Part shown: positions 34,889-43,872 of the stretch, in pieces
Numbering within the stretch: the stretch's first letter is position 1
How the letters are laid out: each line of letters opens with the position of its first letter
Source of the DNA: Ornithinimicrobium ciconiae
GTDB taxonomy: Bacteria > Actinomycetota > Actinomycetes > Actinomycetales > Dermatophilaceae
Length of the DNA stretch: 64,000 nucleotides
Direction: 5' to 3'
Assembly (NCBI RefSeq): GCF_007197575.1
Contig: NZ_CP041616.1
Location: 2,728,001 to 2,792,000 of the forward strand
The notes under the pieces: generated by a model
Database searches by the model: none
Seen by the model: the letters and a program-made list of their open reading frames with translations, nothing else
What the model was told of the DNA's origin: nothing
Program-made: the position numbers and the translations under genes

Positions 34889-34922
34889 ACGCCGGTGGTT
34901 GCCCTCAGGCAACCACCGGCGT
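34889..34922 (-). terminator. Strong hairpin between rpmA and obgE
   Basis: ACGCCGGTGGTTGCC and GGCAACCACCGGCGT pair perfectly (15 bp) around the tetraloop CTCA, about 48 bases after the rpmA stop. Without a T-run it may be a GC-rich terminator or attenuator that makes ribosomal proteins in excess of ObgE, or an RNA-processing site. A second short palindrome, TCGCCTGAGGCGA, lies just before it. Confidence 0.75.
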
Positions 34923-34970
34923 TGTGTTGTATGTCGTGTGCTCGCCTGAGGCGAACGGGACCTGCTCGCC

Positions 34971-35243
34971 TCAGGCGGGCTGGTCCGCTGTCTGTGCCGC
35001 GACGATGTTGACGACGCGACGGCCGCCCTTGGCGCCGAACTCGACGGCGCCCGCGGTCAGCGCGAACAGCGTGTCGTCCTTGCCACGGCCGACACCGACA
35101 CCCGGGTGGAAGCGGGTGCCACGCTGGCGGACGATGATCTCACCGGCGCCGACGATCTGGCCGCCGAAGCGCTTGACGCCGAGGAACTGTGCATTCGAGT
35201 CGCGACCGTTCTTGGTCGAGGACGCACCCTTCTTGGTTGCCAT
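34971..35243 (-). CDS. rpmA: 50S ribosomal protein bL27
   Basis: 90 residues, [29 protein letters not shown]..., the typical L27 sequence; its N-terminus reaches the peptidyl-transferase centre. No extra cleavable N-terminal leader as seen in Firmicutes. ATG start with AGGAGGAAT nearby. 36 bases after rplU. Confidence 0.98.
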   Translation of the reverse strand: MATKKGASSTKNGRDSNAQFLGVKRFGGQIVGAGEIIVRQRGTRFHPGVGVGRGKDDTLFALTAGAVEFGAKGGRRVVNIVAAQTADQPA

Positions 35244-35279
35244 CTGTCATTCCTCCTGAGGGAAGCTAGTCGTCGCCGC

Positions 35280-35588
35280 TCAGGCGTCGATCGCGGTGAT
35301 CTTGACCTGGGTCAGCGGCTGGCGGTGGCCCTGCCGCTTCTTGTAACCGGTCTTGTTCTTGTACTTCTGGATGACGATCTTGGGACCCTTGGCGGCCTGG
35401 ACCACCTCAGCGGTGACCTTGACCTTGGCCAGGGCGTCACCATCGGTGGTCACCGTGGTGCCGTCGACAACCATGAGCGGAGTGAGCTCGACGGCATCGC
35501 CGGCCTCGCCGCTCACCTTGTCGATGATGAGGACGTCGCCAACGGAGACCTTCTCCTGGCGGCCGCCAGCGCGGACGATCGCGTACAC
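35280..35588 (-). CDS. rplU: 50S ribosomal protein bL21
   Basis: 102 residues, starting [17 protein letters not shown] and containing [31 protein letters not shown], the conserved L21 end. GTG 35588 gives the family length; the open frame continues upstream without similarity. First gene of rplU-rpmA(-obgE), with a likely own promoter at 35693-35722. Confidence 0.98.
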   Translation of the reverse strand: MYAIVRAGGRQEKVSVGDVLIIDKVSGEAGDAVELTPLMVVDGTTVTTDGDALAKVKVTAEVVQAAKGPKIVIQKYKNKTGYKKRQGHRQPLTQVKITAIDA

Positions 35589-35692
35589 GTTCAACTCACT
35601 TCCTGCAGTTCCTGGTGTGGGGGTGGATGAGATCCGGACCCGGGAGCGGGGTGACACACCCCGATGGCGCCGACGCGACGCACCGAGGGTCT

Positions 35693-35722
35693 AGCCTACC
35701 TCGCTCCTGGGCCCTGGGACAA
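35693..35722 (-). promoter_or_regulatory. Probable promoter of rplU-rpmA
   Basis: On the minus strand TTGTCC (35717-35722), an 18-base spacer and TAGGCT (35693-35698) match a housekeeping promoter. It sits right after the rne stop, giving a leader of about 100 bases. Confidence 0.55.
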
Positions 35723-35724
35723 AC

Positions 35725-38700
35725 TCAGTGGCTGCTCTCGGGTCCGGACTCGCCCGGCGAGCCGGCGCTGGTGCCCGGTGTCTGTCCGTCGGGAGAACCT
35801 GTGGCGTCGGTCGGAGCGCCGGTCGGCGGACCTGCCGGAGCGACCACCCGACCGCGGCCGCGACGCCGCGTCGGAGCCTGGGTCGGTGCTGCCGGAGACT
35901 CCTGTGCCGGGCCCGTGTCAGCGTCGACGTGGACCGCCTCCGGCCGGCCGGTGCCTGCGGTGACGACAGGTGCCGCGTCGCCGCCGGTCGTCCCCGCCAC
36001 GCGGGTCTGGGGCGCGGGTGCGGCAGCCGTCTCCGCGGCGGGCGGAGCCTTCGGCGCTGACTGGGCACGTCGCGACGCTCGGCGGGCACCCCGCACACGC
36101 GGGGCAGGTGGCTCGCTGCTGGCCGCCGGGTCCGGCGTCGTCGCCACCGGAGATGGTGCCGCTGCAGGTGCGGCGCCGGAAGAGTCGACGGAGGGATCTG
36201 CCGCACTCGTCGAGAGCTCCGGCGAGTCAGCGGGGGTCGCTGCGCTCGGCGGACGCCACACGGTCGCGCCACCGGAGCGACGAGGCGTGCCGGTGCTCTT
36301 GCGTGTGCCGGTGCTCTTCGGCGCGTCGGTGCTCTCCGGCGTCCCATCAGCGGCTGCCGATGTGCCAGCGACAGCCGCGGAGTCTGCGACCGGGTCGTCA
36401 GCCACCTTGGCGCTGGCCTGGGCCGAGCTCGCGACCGCTGCCGCGTGCGCCGCCGCAGCGATCTGGGCCGGGGTGGGACCACCCGGTGCCGGAGTGGGGC
36501 GGCTCGGCGCCGCGCTGTCGTTGCCCGAGGTACCTGTGCGCCCGCGACCCCGCCTGCCTCCACCAGAGGAGGAGCTGGCGTGGTGTCCCCCGCCGTCAGA
36601 CTTCTCGATCGGCTCAGAGTGGACGACGATGCCGCGCCCGCTGCAGTGCACACAGGGCTCCGAGAAGACCTCGATCAGGCCCGCACCGACACGCTTGCGC
36701 GTCATCTGGACCAGGCCCAGCGACGTCACCTCAGCAACCTGGTGCTTGGTGCGGTCGCGCCCCAGGCACTCCAGCAGCCGTCGGACGACGAGGTCACGGT
36801 TGCTCTCCAGCACCATGTCGATGAAGTCGATGACGATGATGCCGCCGATGTCGCGCAGCCGCAGCTGGCGGACGATCTCCTCGGCCGCCTCGATGTTGTT
36901 CTTGGTGACCGTCTCCTCGAGGTTGCCACCCGAGCCGACGAACTTGCCGGTGTTGACGTCCACGACCGTCATGGCCTCGGTGCGGTCGATGACCAGCGAG
37001 CCGCCCGAGGGCAGCCACACCTTGCGGTCCATCGCCTTCGACAGCGCCTCGGTGACGCGGTAGTGGGTGAACACGTCCTGGGTGCCGGTCCACTTCTCCA
37101 GCCGCTCAGCCAGGTCCGGGGCCACGGAGCTGATGTAGTCGCTGACCTCGGTCCAGGCCTGCTCTCCGGAGACGATGACCTTGGCGAAGTCCTCGTTGAA
37201 AACGTCGCGGATGACCCGGACGGTCATGTCCGGCTCACCGTGCACCAGCGCGGGGGCATTCGCGCTCTTCTGCTTGGACTCGATGCGCTGCCACATGCCG
37301 GTCAGCCGCTCGACGTCAGCGCGCAGCTCCTCCTCACTGGCCCCCTCGGCCGCGGTGCGCACGATCACGCCAGCCCCCTCGGGCACGACCTCCTTGAGGA
37401 TCTTCTTCAGGCGGGCACGCTCGGTGTCGGGCAGCTTGCGTGAGATACCGGTCATCGAGTTGCCCGGCACGAGCACCAGATAACGCCCCGGCAGGGAGAC
37501 CTGCGAGGTCAGCCGGGCGCCCTTGTGACCGATGGGGTCCTTGGTGACCTGCACCAGGACCGAGTCCCCGGACTTGAGGGCATTCTCGATGCGCTTGGGC
37601 TGGTTGTTGTCCAGGCCGGCTGCGTCCCAGTTGACCTCGCCGGCATACAGCACCGCGTTGCGGCCCTTGCCGATGTCGACGAACGCGGCCTCCATGCTGG
37701 GCAGGACGTTCTGGACACGGCCGAGATAGACGTTGCCGACAGCGGTGGTCTGGGTCTCGCGCGAGACGTAGTGCTCGACCAGCACACCGTCCTCCAGGAC
37801 GCCGATCTGCGTGCGGTCCTTGAGCCCGCGGACCACCATGGTGCGCTCGACGCTCTCGCGGCGCGCCAGGAACTCGGCCTCGGTGATGATCGAGCGGCGA
37901 CGACCTGCCTCCCGGCCCTCACGGCGGCGCTGGCGCTTGGCCTCGAGGCGGGTCGAGCCACGCACCCCGGTGACCTCCTCGCGTGCGCGCCGGGACTCAC
38001 CGGCCTCGGTGTCCTCTCCGCGGCGGTTGCTGCGCCGACGGCGACGGACGTTGCTCGAGGTGCCCTCCCCCGGCACGGTGGTCTCGCCGCTGGTGTCGTC
38101 CGCCTCGCCGGTGGTCTCGGTCTGCTCGTCCTGGCCCTCGCCGCTGTCGTCGAGGCTGCCGCCACGCCCGCGGCGGCCCTTCCCGCCGCGGCGGCGACGG
38201 CGCCGGGCGTTGGCGCTCTCGGAGTCGTCGCTGTCGTCCTCGCCCTGCCACCCACCCTGGGGGCCGCGGTCAGCACCGCGACCGTCACTGTCGGAGTCGT
38301 CCGGTCCCTGCTGAGCCCCGCCCTGCTGAACGCTGCCTTGCTGTGCACCGCCCTGCTGAGTCTCGCCTTGCTGAGGACCGCCCTGCTGAGGACCGCCCTG
38401 CTGAGTCCCGCCCTGCGTCGACTGGCCGCGGCCCTGGGTCTCGCTCTGGCCGCCCCGGCGGGTCCCACGCCCCCGCGGGGATCCGGTCGGTGCGGGGGTC
38501 GCACCTGATGCGTCAGTGGCCGAGTCGGTGGAGTCGGCCTCCGGTGCTGTCGCGCTGGGCGCGTCGGCCTGAGTGGGCTCAGCACGACGGCTGCGAGGCT
38601 GGCGAGCTGGCACCGCCGAGAGGTCGGGGGCCTGGAACAGCAACCCGAAGGGTGAGGCCGCAGCCGCAGTCTCCGGCTCCTCGTCGCCATCCTTCGCGTC

Positions 38701-39327
38701 TGCGGCGTCGGCAGGGTCATCCGTTGGGGCGTCCTGGGCCGGGTCGGCTCCACCGACCGCAGGCGTAGCCGCGTCGGTCCCCTGCGTGTCGAGAGCGGCG
38801 TCCGCAGTTTCTGCGGCAGCTTCGTCGTCCCCTGCGGAGAGGGCCTTTGCAGCCGTCTCTGAGGTCGTCTCCCCCGGGGTCGCCTTCTTCGTGGTCGCCT
38901 TCGTGGCAGACGCCTTCTTCACGGTCGCCTTCGTGGCAGTCGTCTTCTTCACGGTCGCCTTCGTGGCAGTCGTCTTCTTCGCGGCGGCCTTCGTGGCAGT
39001 CGCCTTCTTCGCAGGCGCCTTCCTCGCGGTGGTCTTCTTCGCAGTGGCCGACTCGGCAGCGGCCTCCTCGGTGGCGCCCTCGACTCCCGCCTCCTGCGCA
39101 GCGTCCTGTGCAGCGCCGACAGCCTGGTCAGCGGCGGCCGGATCGACCGTCTTCGCGGCCGACTTGCGCGCGCGCTTGGCCGGCGCCTTCTTGGTCGGGG
39201 CCGTCACGGGCTGACCGCTCTGGTCGTGTGAGAAGAGCCCTCCCAAGGAACTGGCTGAGTCGTTGGACTGTGAGGGTGTCTCGGTTGCTTCCGAGGGCGT
39301 GTCGGGCTGCTGGTCCATGGTGTCCAT
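35725..39327 (-). CDS. rne: Ribonuclease E/G family protein (long actinobacterial RNase E)
   Basis: 1200 residues. The catalytic core (about 480-930) has an S1-like segment (SRETQTTAVGNVYLGRVQNVLPSMEAAFVDIGKGRNAVLY), VVDVNTGKFVGSGG at about 787 and IIVIDFIDM at about 830 holding the two Mg-binding aspartates, and CVHCSGRG (about 895), the zinc-link. Both ends are long disordered arms: an N-terminal Lys/Ala-rich arm with KKTTATKATV repeats and acidic stretches, and a Pro/Ala/Thr-rich C-terminal arm. Such arms bind RNA and partner proteins. GAGAGGA precedes ATG 39327. Degrades mRNA and processes rRNA. Confidence 0.95.
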   Translation of the reverse strand: MDTMDQQPDTPSEATETPSQSNDSASSLGGLFSHDQSGQPVTAPTKKAPAKRARKSAAKTVDPAAADQAVGAAQDAAQEAGVEGATEEAAAESATAKKTTARKAPAKKATATKAAAKKTTATKATVKKTTATKATVKKASATKATTKKATPGETTSETAAKALSAGDDEAAAETADAALDTQGTDAATPAVGGADPAQDAPTDDPADAADAKDGDEEPETAAAASPFGLLFQAPDLSAVPARQPRSRRAEPTQADAPSATAPEADSTDSATDASGATPAPTGSPRGRGTRRGGQSETQGRGQSTQGGTQQGGPQQGGPQQGETQQGGAQQGSVQQGGAQQGPDDSDSDGRGADRGPQGGWQGEDDSDDSESANARRRRRRGGKGRRGRGGSLDDSGEGQDEQTETTGEADDTSGETTVPGEGTSSNVRRRRRSNRRGEDTEAGESRRAREEVTGVRGSTRLEAKRQRRREGREAGRRRSIITEAEFLARRESVERTMVVRGLKDRTQIGVLEDGVLVEHYVSRETQTTAVGNVYLGRVQNVLPSMEAAFVDIGKGRNAVLYAGEVNWDAAGLDNNQPKRIENALKSGDSVLVQVTKDPIGHKGARLTSQVSLPGRYLVLVPGNSMTGISRKLPDTERARLKKILKEVVPEGAGVIVRTAAEGASEEELRADVERLTGMWQRIESKQKSANAPALVHGEPDMTVRVIRDVFNEDFAKVIVSGEQAWTEVSDYISSVAPDLAERLEKWTGTQDVFTHYRVTEALSKAMDRKVWLPSGGSLVIDRTEAMTVVDVNTGKFVGSGGNLEETVTKNNIEAAEEIVRQLRLRDIGGIIVIDFIDMVLESNRDLVVRRLLECLGRDRTKHQVAEVTSLGLVQMTRKRVGAGLIEVFSEPCVHCSGRGIVVHSEPIEKSDGGGHHASSSSGGGRRGRGRTGTSGNDSAAPSRPTPAPGGPTPAQIAAAAHAAAVASSAQASAKVADDPVADSAAVAGTSAAADGTPESTDAPKSTGTRKSTGTPRRSGGATVWRPPSAATPADSPELSTSAADPSVDSSGAAPAAAPSPVATTPDPAASSEPPAPRVRGARRASRRAQSAPKAPPAAETAAAPAPQTRVAGTTGGDAAPVVTAGTGRPEAVHVDADTGPAQESPAAPTQAPTRRRGRGRVVAPAGPPTGAPTDATGSPDGQTPGTSAGSPGESGPESSH

Positions 39328-39643
39328 GGGCTTCCTCTCGTGGCTCGCCAGGAGCCCACACCCGGACCCGTGGGCCCACTCCCGCGAGTCGCGGGGTGCG
39401 TCGTCGGACCGGCAGGGCGCCGATCGGACGGAAGTCGTCCGGTTACGCCGGGCGGCTCGCGCACTTCGCGCGTCACCGTGGCGGCGCCGACCAGATCCAT
39501 GCGCGGCCCGGATACGTTCTGCGGCCGCTCACTCGCGTGCCAGCCCTTCAGGCCGCACTGCGGGAGATCGTGTCGGGTTGGGCGGCTGGTGTGGTGGGTC
39601 GCTCAACCACGGCCACTATCTCACAGGTGGACCTTTTCTCTGA
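39328..39643 (-). other. Gap and probable leader upstream of rne
   Basis: 316 bases without a convincing gene between the DUF2344 gene and rne. It has several GC-rich hairpins, including CCCGCG-AGT-CGCGGG (39381-39395) and CGGACG-GAAGT-CGTCCG (39425-39441). If the promoter lies near 39600 this is a structured 5' leader; rne leaders in other bacteria feed back on RNase E level, but that is not shown here. Confidence 0.5.
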
Positions 39644-40363
39644 TCAGGCGAGCGGATCGAGGACGGTGTCCCCCTCGCCGAGCAGACCCTGCGCCAGACG
39701 GGTGCTCGCCGGCCGCGGCAGATCAGCACCGCTGACCTCGGCCAGGGCACTCCAGAGCTCCGCCGGACGGACCGTCGGAGTCGTATGCCGCACGGTGAGC
39801 AGGAGCATCGCCCCCGCCTCGCTCTCCTGCACCTCGGCAGCCACTACCGGTTGGCGCACGTCGATCGCCCGAGGTCCCTGCTTCATCACCCGGGTGACCT
39901 CGACCGAGTCCCGCGCCAGGAAGGCCTCCACCACGACGCGGAGCTGGCCGACGGCCAGCTCGGGAAAGACCAGCTGCCACCGGCTGGCCTCCAGGCGGTC
40001 CGCCAGAGCGCCGGGAGCAGCCTCGACCACCTCCACGATGTCCAGCCCCTCGGGCAGCGCCGCACTGAGCGCGCTGGAGAGCTGCGCAGGGTCCACGAAG
40101 CGGGTCACGGACAGCTCGACATACTCCGCCTCCGAGGCCACTCCGGTCGGGGCTGCATTGGCATAGCTGATCTTGGGATGCGGGTGGAAGCCCGCGGAGT
40201 AGGCCATGGGCACCTCGGCCAGCCGCACGGCCCGCTCCAGGGCCCGTTGGAAGTCCCGGCTGGAGGTGAACCGCATCCGTCCCCGCTTCGCATAGCGCAC
40301 CCGCAGCTTCTGCACGGCGGGTTCGGGTGTCGGGCCCTGGGGAACGCGCCGCGCTGTTGCCAT
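39644..40363 (-). CDS. TIGR03936 family radical-SAM-associated protein (DUF2344)
   Basis: 239 residues. The opening KLRVRYAKRGRMRFTSSRDFQRALERAVRLAEVPMAYSAGFHPHPKISYA is the DUF2344 signature (broken by its conserved YAK-G, F-S-D-R-ERA and S-GF-P-P blocks). It is normally encoded next to, or fused with, the TIGR03960 radical SAM protein and upstream of rne; here the partner lies at 46.4-48.3 kb. The joint role may be RNA modification but is not established. ATG 40363 with TAGTCT six bases upstream: leaderless. Confidence 0.9.
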   Translation of the reverse strand: MATARRVPQGPTPEPAVQKLRVRYAKRGRMRFTSSRDFQRALERAVRLAEVPMAYSAGFHPHPKISYANAAPTGVASEAEYVELSVTRFVDPAQLSSALSAALPEGLDIVEVVEAAPGALADRLEASRWQLVFPELAVGQLRVVVEAFLARDSVEVTRVMKQGPRAIDVRQPVVAAEVQESEAGAMLLLTVRHTTPTVRPAELWSALAEVSGADLPRPASTRLAQGLLGEGDTVLDPLA

Positions 40364-40369
40364 GCCTGG

Positions 40370-40375
40370 AGACTA
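40370..40375 (-). promoter_or_regulatory. -10 box for leaderless DUF2344 mRNA
   Basis: Minus-strand TAGTCT ends six bases before ATG 40363. Confidence 0.6.
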
Positions 40376-40457
40376 TCCAGCGGCGCGCTGAATCCCTCGG
40401 TGGGTCTCACCGTCTCGAGACTCACCCCGGGTGTGGCGAACTCCACGTCTCCCGCTC

Positions 40458-40487
40458 TTGGGCGCGGCGGGGGCAGGGTCGTACAGT
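40458..40487 (+). promoter_or_regulatory. Probable serC-serA promoter
   Basis: TTGGGC (40458-40463), an 18-base spacer and TACAGT (40482-40487) lie 90 bases before the serC start. This operon has a leader and a good GGAGG site, unlike the leaderless genes around it. Confidence 0.5.
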
Positions 40488-40577
40488 CGCCACCAAAGAC
40501 TTTGTTGCTGCAGGCCGCACTCAACGAGGCGTTGCGACCGTTCTGCGACTGACCCCACCCCACCCGGAGGTCCTTCA

Positions 40578-41657
40578 GTGCGTGTCCACAACTTTGCCGC
40601 CGGCCCCGCCGCGCTCCCCATCGAGGTGCTCGAGCGGGCCCAGTCCGAGCTCACCGACTTCAACGGACTCGGCATGTCCGTCATGGAGATCAGCCACCGC
40701 AGCAAGAACTTCGTGGCCGTGGCCTCCGAGTCTGAGGCGCTGCTGCGTGAGCTGCTCGGAGTGCCCGAGGGTTACACCGTCCTCTTCCTGCAGGGCGGTG
40801 CCACCGGCCAGTTCGCGGCGATCCCGATGAACCTCACCTCCCCCGGCGCGACGGTGGACTACGTCAACACCGGCTCCTGGTCCAAGAAGGCGATCGCCGA
40901 GGCGAAGAAGTATGCCGACGTGCGCGTGATCGCGGACGAGAAGGACTCGAACTACTCGACCACCCCTGCCGCTGAGTCCCTCGTGCTGACCGAGGGAGCG
41001 GCCTACCTGCACTACACCGCCAACGAGACCATCGGTGGCGTCGAGTTCCCCTACGTCCCCGACAGCGGCGACGTGCCGCTCGTGGCGGACTTCTCCTCCA
41101 CGATCATGTCCCGGCCGGTGGACGTCTCGGCATTCGGTCTCATCTATGCCGGGGCGCAGAAGAACCTGGGCCCCTCCGGGATCACCGTGGTGATCGTCCG
41201 CGACGACCTGGTCGGCCACGCCCGCCCGGAGACCCCGTCGGTGCTCGACTATGCCGCGATGGCCGGCGCCGACTCGATGCTCAACACCCCGCCGACCTTC
41301 GGGTGGTATCTGCTGGGCCTGAACCTGCAGTGGATCCGCGACAACGGCGGCCTGCCCGGGATGGAGCAGCGCAATGAGCGCAAAGCTCGCACGCTCTATG
41401 ACGCCATCGACACGCTGGACTTCTACTCCAACCCGGTCGAGCCGGCCTCCCGGTCCTGGATGAACGTGCCCTTCCTGCTGGCCGACGACTCCCTCGACAA
41501 GGAGTTCCTGGCCCAGGCCGGAGCCGCCGGGCTGACCAACCTGTCCGGCCACCGCTCCGTGGGCGGCATGCGCGCCAGCATCTACAACGCAACCTCACAG
41601 GAGTCCGTCGACGCCCTGGTCAGCTTCCTCAAGGAGTTTGAGCGCACCCATGCCTGA
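40578..41657 (+). CDS. serC: Phosphoserine aminotransferase
   Basis: 359 residues. PLP lysine is K195 in AGAQKNLGPSG; FAAGPAALPIEVLERAQ, GMSVMEISHRSK, LQGGATGQFAAIPMNL and SGHRSVGGMRASIYNA are SerC blocks. It converts 3-phosphohydroxypyruvate to phosphoserine. GTG 40578 follows GGAGG by seven bases. The length and motifs are of the E. coli type rather than the long mycobacterial type. It overlaps serA by eight bases. Confidence 0.96.
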   Translation: MRVHNFAAGPAALPIEVLERAQSELTDFNGLGMSVMEISHRSKNFVAVASESEALLRELLGVPEGYTVLFLQGGATGQFAAIPMNLTSPGATVDYVNTGSWSKKAIAEAKKYADVRVIADEKDSNYSTTPAAESLVLTEGAAYLHYTANETIGGVEFPYVPDSGDVPLVADFSSTIMSRPVDVSAFGLIYAGAQKNLGPSGITVVIVRDDLVGHARPETPSVLDYAAMAGADSMLNTPPTFGWYLLGLNLQWIRDNGGLPGMEQRNERKARTLYDAIDTLDFYSNPVEPASRSWMNVPFLLADDSLDKEFLAQAGAAGLTNLSGHRSVGGMRASIYNATSQESVDALVSFLKEFERTHA

Positions 41658-42843
41658 GACCTTCCGCATCCAGACCCTCAATGCCATCTCCCCGCTGGGC
41701 CTGAACCGGCTCGACCGCGAGCGCTTCGACCTGGGCACCGAGTTCACCGACCCGCGGGCGATCCTGCTGCGCTCGGCCGACCTGCACTCCTATGACGTGC
41801 CGCACAGCCTGTATGCCGTGGCGCGCGCGGGTGCTGGCACCAACAACATCCCGGTCGAGAAGCTGGCCTCGCTCGGCATCCCGGTCTTCAACACCCCGGG
41901 CGCCAACGCCAACGCCGTCAAGGAGCTGGTGATCGCCGGCCTGCTCCTGGCGGCGCGCAACCTCTACCACGCGGCTGACTACACCAAGGATCTCGTCGCC
42001 GAGCAGCAGCTCTCCGGCAAGGACCTGGACAAGCAGGTCGAGGCGGGCAAGAAGCAGTTCGCAGGCTTCGAGCTGCCGGGTCGCACGCTCGGCGTCATCG
42101 GGCTGGGCGCCATCGGCGTCCTGGTCGCCAACGCCGCCCAGGCGATGGGCATGAAGGTGCTGGGTTACGACCCCGCCATCACCATCGAGCGCGCCTGGCA
42201 GCTCTCCCCCTCCGTCGAACAGGTCACCAGCGTGGAGGAGCTGTTCGCCCGCTCCGACTTCATCACCCTGCACGTGCCCCTCATCGAGGCCACTCAGGGC
42301 CTGGTCAGCGCTGAGCGGATCGCCTCGATGCCGGCGGGCTCCGTGGTGCTGAACTTCGCGCGCGGCGGCGTGGTCGATGAGGAGGCCGTCCTCGCGGCGC
42401 TGGACTCCGGCCAGCTGCACGCCTACGTCAACGACTTCCCGACCGAGGTCGGGGCGGTGCACCCCAAGGTGATCACCCTGCCCCACCTGGGCGCCTCCAC
42501 CTCCGAGGCCGAGGACAACTGTGCCGTCATGGCGGTCGACCAGCTCTCGGACTTCCTGCTGCACGGCAATATCCGCAACTCGGTCAACTTCCCCGAGGTC
42601 GCGATGGCCCGTTCACCGAACACCACCCGGTTGGGCATCTTTAACGAGAACAAGCCCAACATGATCGGGCAGATCACCACGGTGCTGGCCGAGGCGGGCC
42701 TGAACGTCACCGAGTTCACCAACAAGGCACGCGGCGACTACGCCTACACCCTGGTGGACGTCGAGGGCGAGGTCGCCGACGAGCTCAAGGAGCAGATCCT
42801 GGCGATCGACGGCGTCATCCGCGCCCGCAAGATCGAAGGCTAA
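41650..42843 (+). CDS. serA: D-3-phosphoglycerate dehydrogenase with ACT domain
   Basis: 397 residues. NAD-binding motif GLGAIG at 151-156, catalytic Arg/Glu/His regions in NFARGGVVDEEAV and LPHLGASTSEAEDN, and a C-terminal ACT domain (about 325-397, MIGQITTVLAEAGLNVTEFTNK) that usually senses serine. This is the short SerA type, not the 530-residue mycobacterial form. ATG 41650 lies inside the serC end, so the two steps of serine synthesis are translationally coupled. Confidence 0.95.
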   Translation: MPETFRIQTLNAISPLGLNRLDRERFDLGTEFTDPRAILLRSADLHSYDVPHSLYAVARAGAGTNNIPVEKLASLGIPVFNTPGANANAVKELVIAGLLLAARNLYHAADYTKDLVAEQQLSGKDLDKQVEAGKKQFAGFELPGRTLGVIGLGAIGVLVANAAQAMGMKVLGYDPAITIERAWQLSPSVEQVTSVEELFARSDFITLHVPLIEATQGLVSAERIASMPAGSVVLNFARGGVVDEEAVLAALDSGQLHAYVNDFPTEVGAVHPKVITLPHLGASTSEAEDNCAVMAVDQLSDFLLHGNIRNSVNFPEVAMARSPNTTRLGIFNENKPNMIGQITTVLAEAGLNVTEFTNKARGDYAYTLVDVEGEVADELKEQILAIDGVIRARKIEG

Positions 42844-42856
42844 CCGCCCACGGCGC

Positions 42857-42877
42857 TATCACTTTTATGAAGTGATA
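42857..42877. promoter_or_regulatory. AT-rich palindrome upstream of the broken toxin gene
   Basis: TATCACTT-TTATG-AAGTGATA is an eight-pair inverted repeat, unusual in this GC-rich setting, between serA and the toxin remnant. It may be the old operator of a toxin-antitoxin operon. Confidence 0.45.
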
Positions 42878-42896
42878 TCACCTGGGAGGTGCCGCG

Positions 42897-43306
42897 GTGA
42901 TCATTCTCGACATCAACGTCATCAGCGAGTCACTACGTCCGGCACCCGATGCGAAAGTCATCGAGTGGTTGGATGACCAGGCTCCGTCGACCCTCTGCGT
43001 CACCACGATCACGCTCGCCGAGATTCGCTACGGCATTGCAGCCCTCTCAGAAGGCGCTTGTCGGAGCCGACTGGGTAACCGGTTTGAGCAGGACTTTGTC
43101 AGTTGTTCGCCGGAAGGGTCCTGGACTTCGACCAGGAGGCGGCTACTGCCCACGAAGACCTGCGCGCAACCGCGCGGCGTGCTGGACGTGCGATTGGGGA
43201 CTTTGACGCACTCATTGCCGCTATCGTGGCCCGCGGTTTCACGGTTGCTAGTCGAGACACCGCACCCGTCGAGGCAGCCGAGATGCCGGTGGTGAACCCC
43301 TTTTAG
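42897..43306 (+). pseudogene. Frameshifted FitB-type PIN toxin without antitoxin
   Basis: The first 68 codons read IILDINVISESLRPAPDAKV...EIRYGIAALSEG, a FitB/VapC-like PIN domain with D5 and E42. After GTC at 43100 one base is missing; adding a G (GTC GAG TTG TTC) restores LFAGRVLDFDQEAA...FDALIAAIVARGFTVASRDT...VVNPF and a product of about 136 residues, the normal family length, with acids at 104 and 121. No antitoxin gene precedes it: only 53 bases separate it from serA. The gene is therefore a decayed remnant, unless the missing base is a sequencing error. Confidence 0.88.
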
Positions 43307-43872
43307 GACCCGTCGAAATCGAGGATGGTGCGTTGCGGACAGTCCCGCTCCACCAGATCTAACTCGTTTGGCGGGATCTCCAGGTAAGGGCTCCAGAGTG
43401 TCTCATTTCCTGCCTGCTCGGACTGCGCGAGAGCAATCCAACTCTCACGGCTAGGCGGGTCACTGATCTCATATCCCAGGCCCTCCAGGCAGGATTTGGC
43501 TTCGATGTTGAGGTCATACATGTAGGAGTACTCAACATCGGTCACGGGCTGGTACTCAGGGAAGTTTGCCGACTCCTCGCACGCGTCCGAGAGTTCCATG
43601 GCCCTTTCACCCCCGTCGTCTCCTGCGAGGTCGTGCACTGTCATGGAGCCGTCTGGATGCGCCTCAACTTTGACCCCGGCGGCTTCTAGACAGTCGACCT
43701 GGCGCTCTTGTGCCTGAGCGGCAGCCTCTGCCTCTGCTTGGCGGACCTCAACCTGCGCCTGCAAGGACTCCACGTCAGTGGGTGTGTCACTAGAGGAACA
43801 CCCCGCAAGGAGTGACGCCGCAATCGACGCAACTCCAAGCAGGGTGGTCCTCACACACGAAATGTTGGTCAC
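43303..43872 (-). CDS. Lipoprotein with four conserved cysteines (paralogue of the 18 kb lipoprotein)
   Basis: 189 residues. Signal peptide with lipobox LAGC (Cys25), a Glu/Ala/Gln-rich helical segment (about 35-60), then cysteines in VDCLEAAG, SDACEES, KSCLEGLG and RDCPQRT, matching the four of the protein at 18053-18607. It contains HPDGSMTVHD where the other has NAQGDGIHID. GTG start at 43872. Its 3' end overlaps the toxin remnant by four bases, tail to tail. Its codon use is less GC-rich than the surroundings. Function unknown. Confidence 0.78.
   Translation of the reverse strand: MTNISCVRTTLLGVASIAASLLAGCSSSDTPTDVESLQAQVEVRQAEAEAAAQAQERQVDCLEAAGVKVEAHPDGSMTVHDLAGDDGGERAMELSDACEESANFPEYQPVTDVEYSYMYDLNIEAKSCLEGLGYEISDPPSRESWIALAQSEQAGNETLWSPYLEIPPNELDLVERDCPQRTILDFDGS

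Noticed and set aside
35615..37063. 482-codon plus-strand frame opposite rne
   Set aside because: Antisense to the Pro/Ala-rich arm of RNase E; low complexity only.
40364..40577. Riboswitch upstream of serC
   Set aside because: No recognisable glycine, SAM or other conserved core; an ordinary -35/-10 promoter and GGAGG site explain the region.
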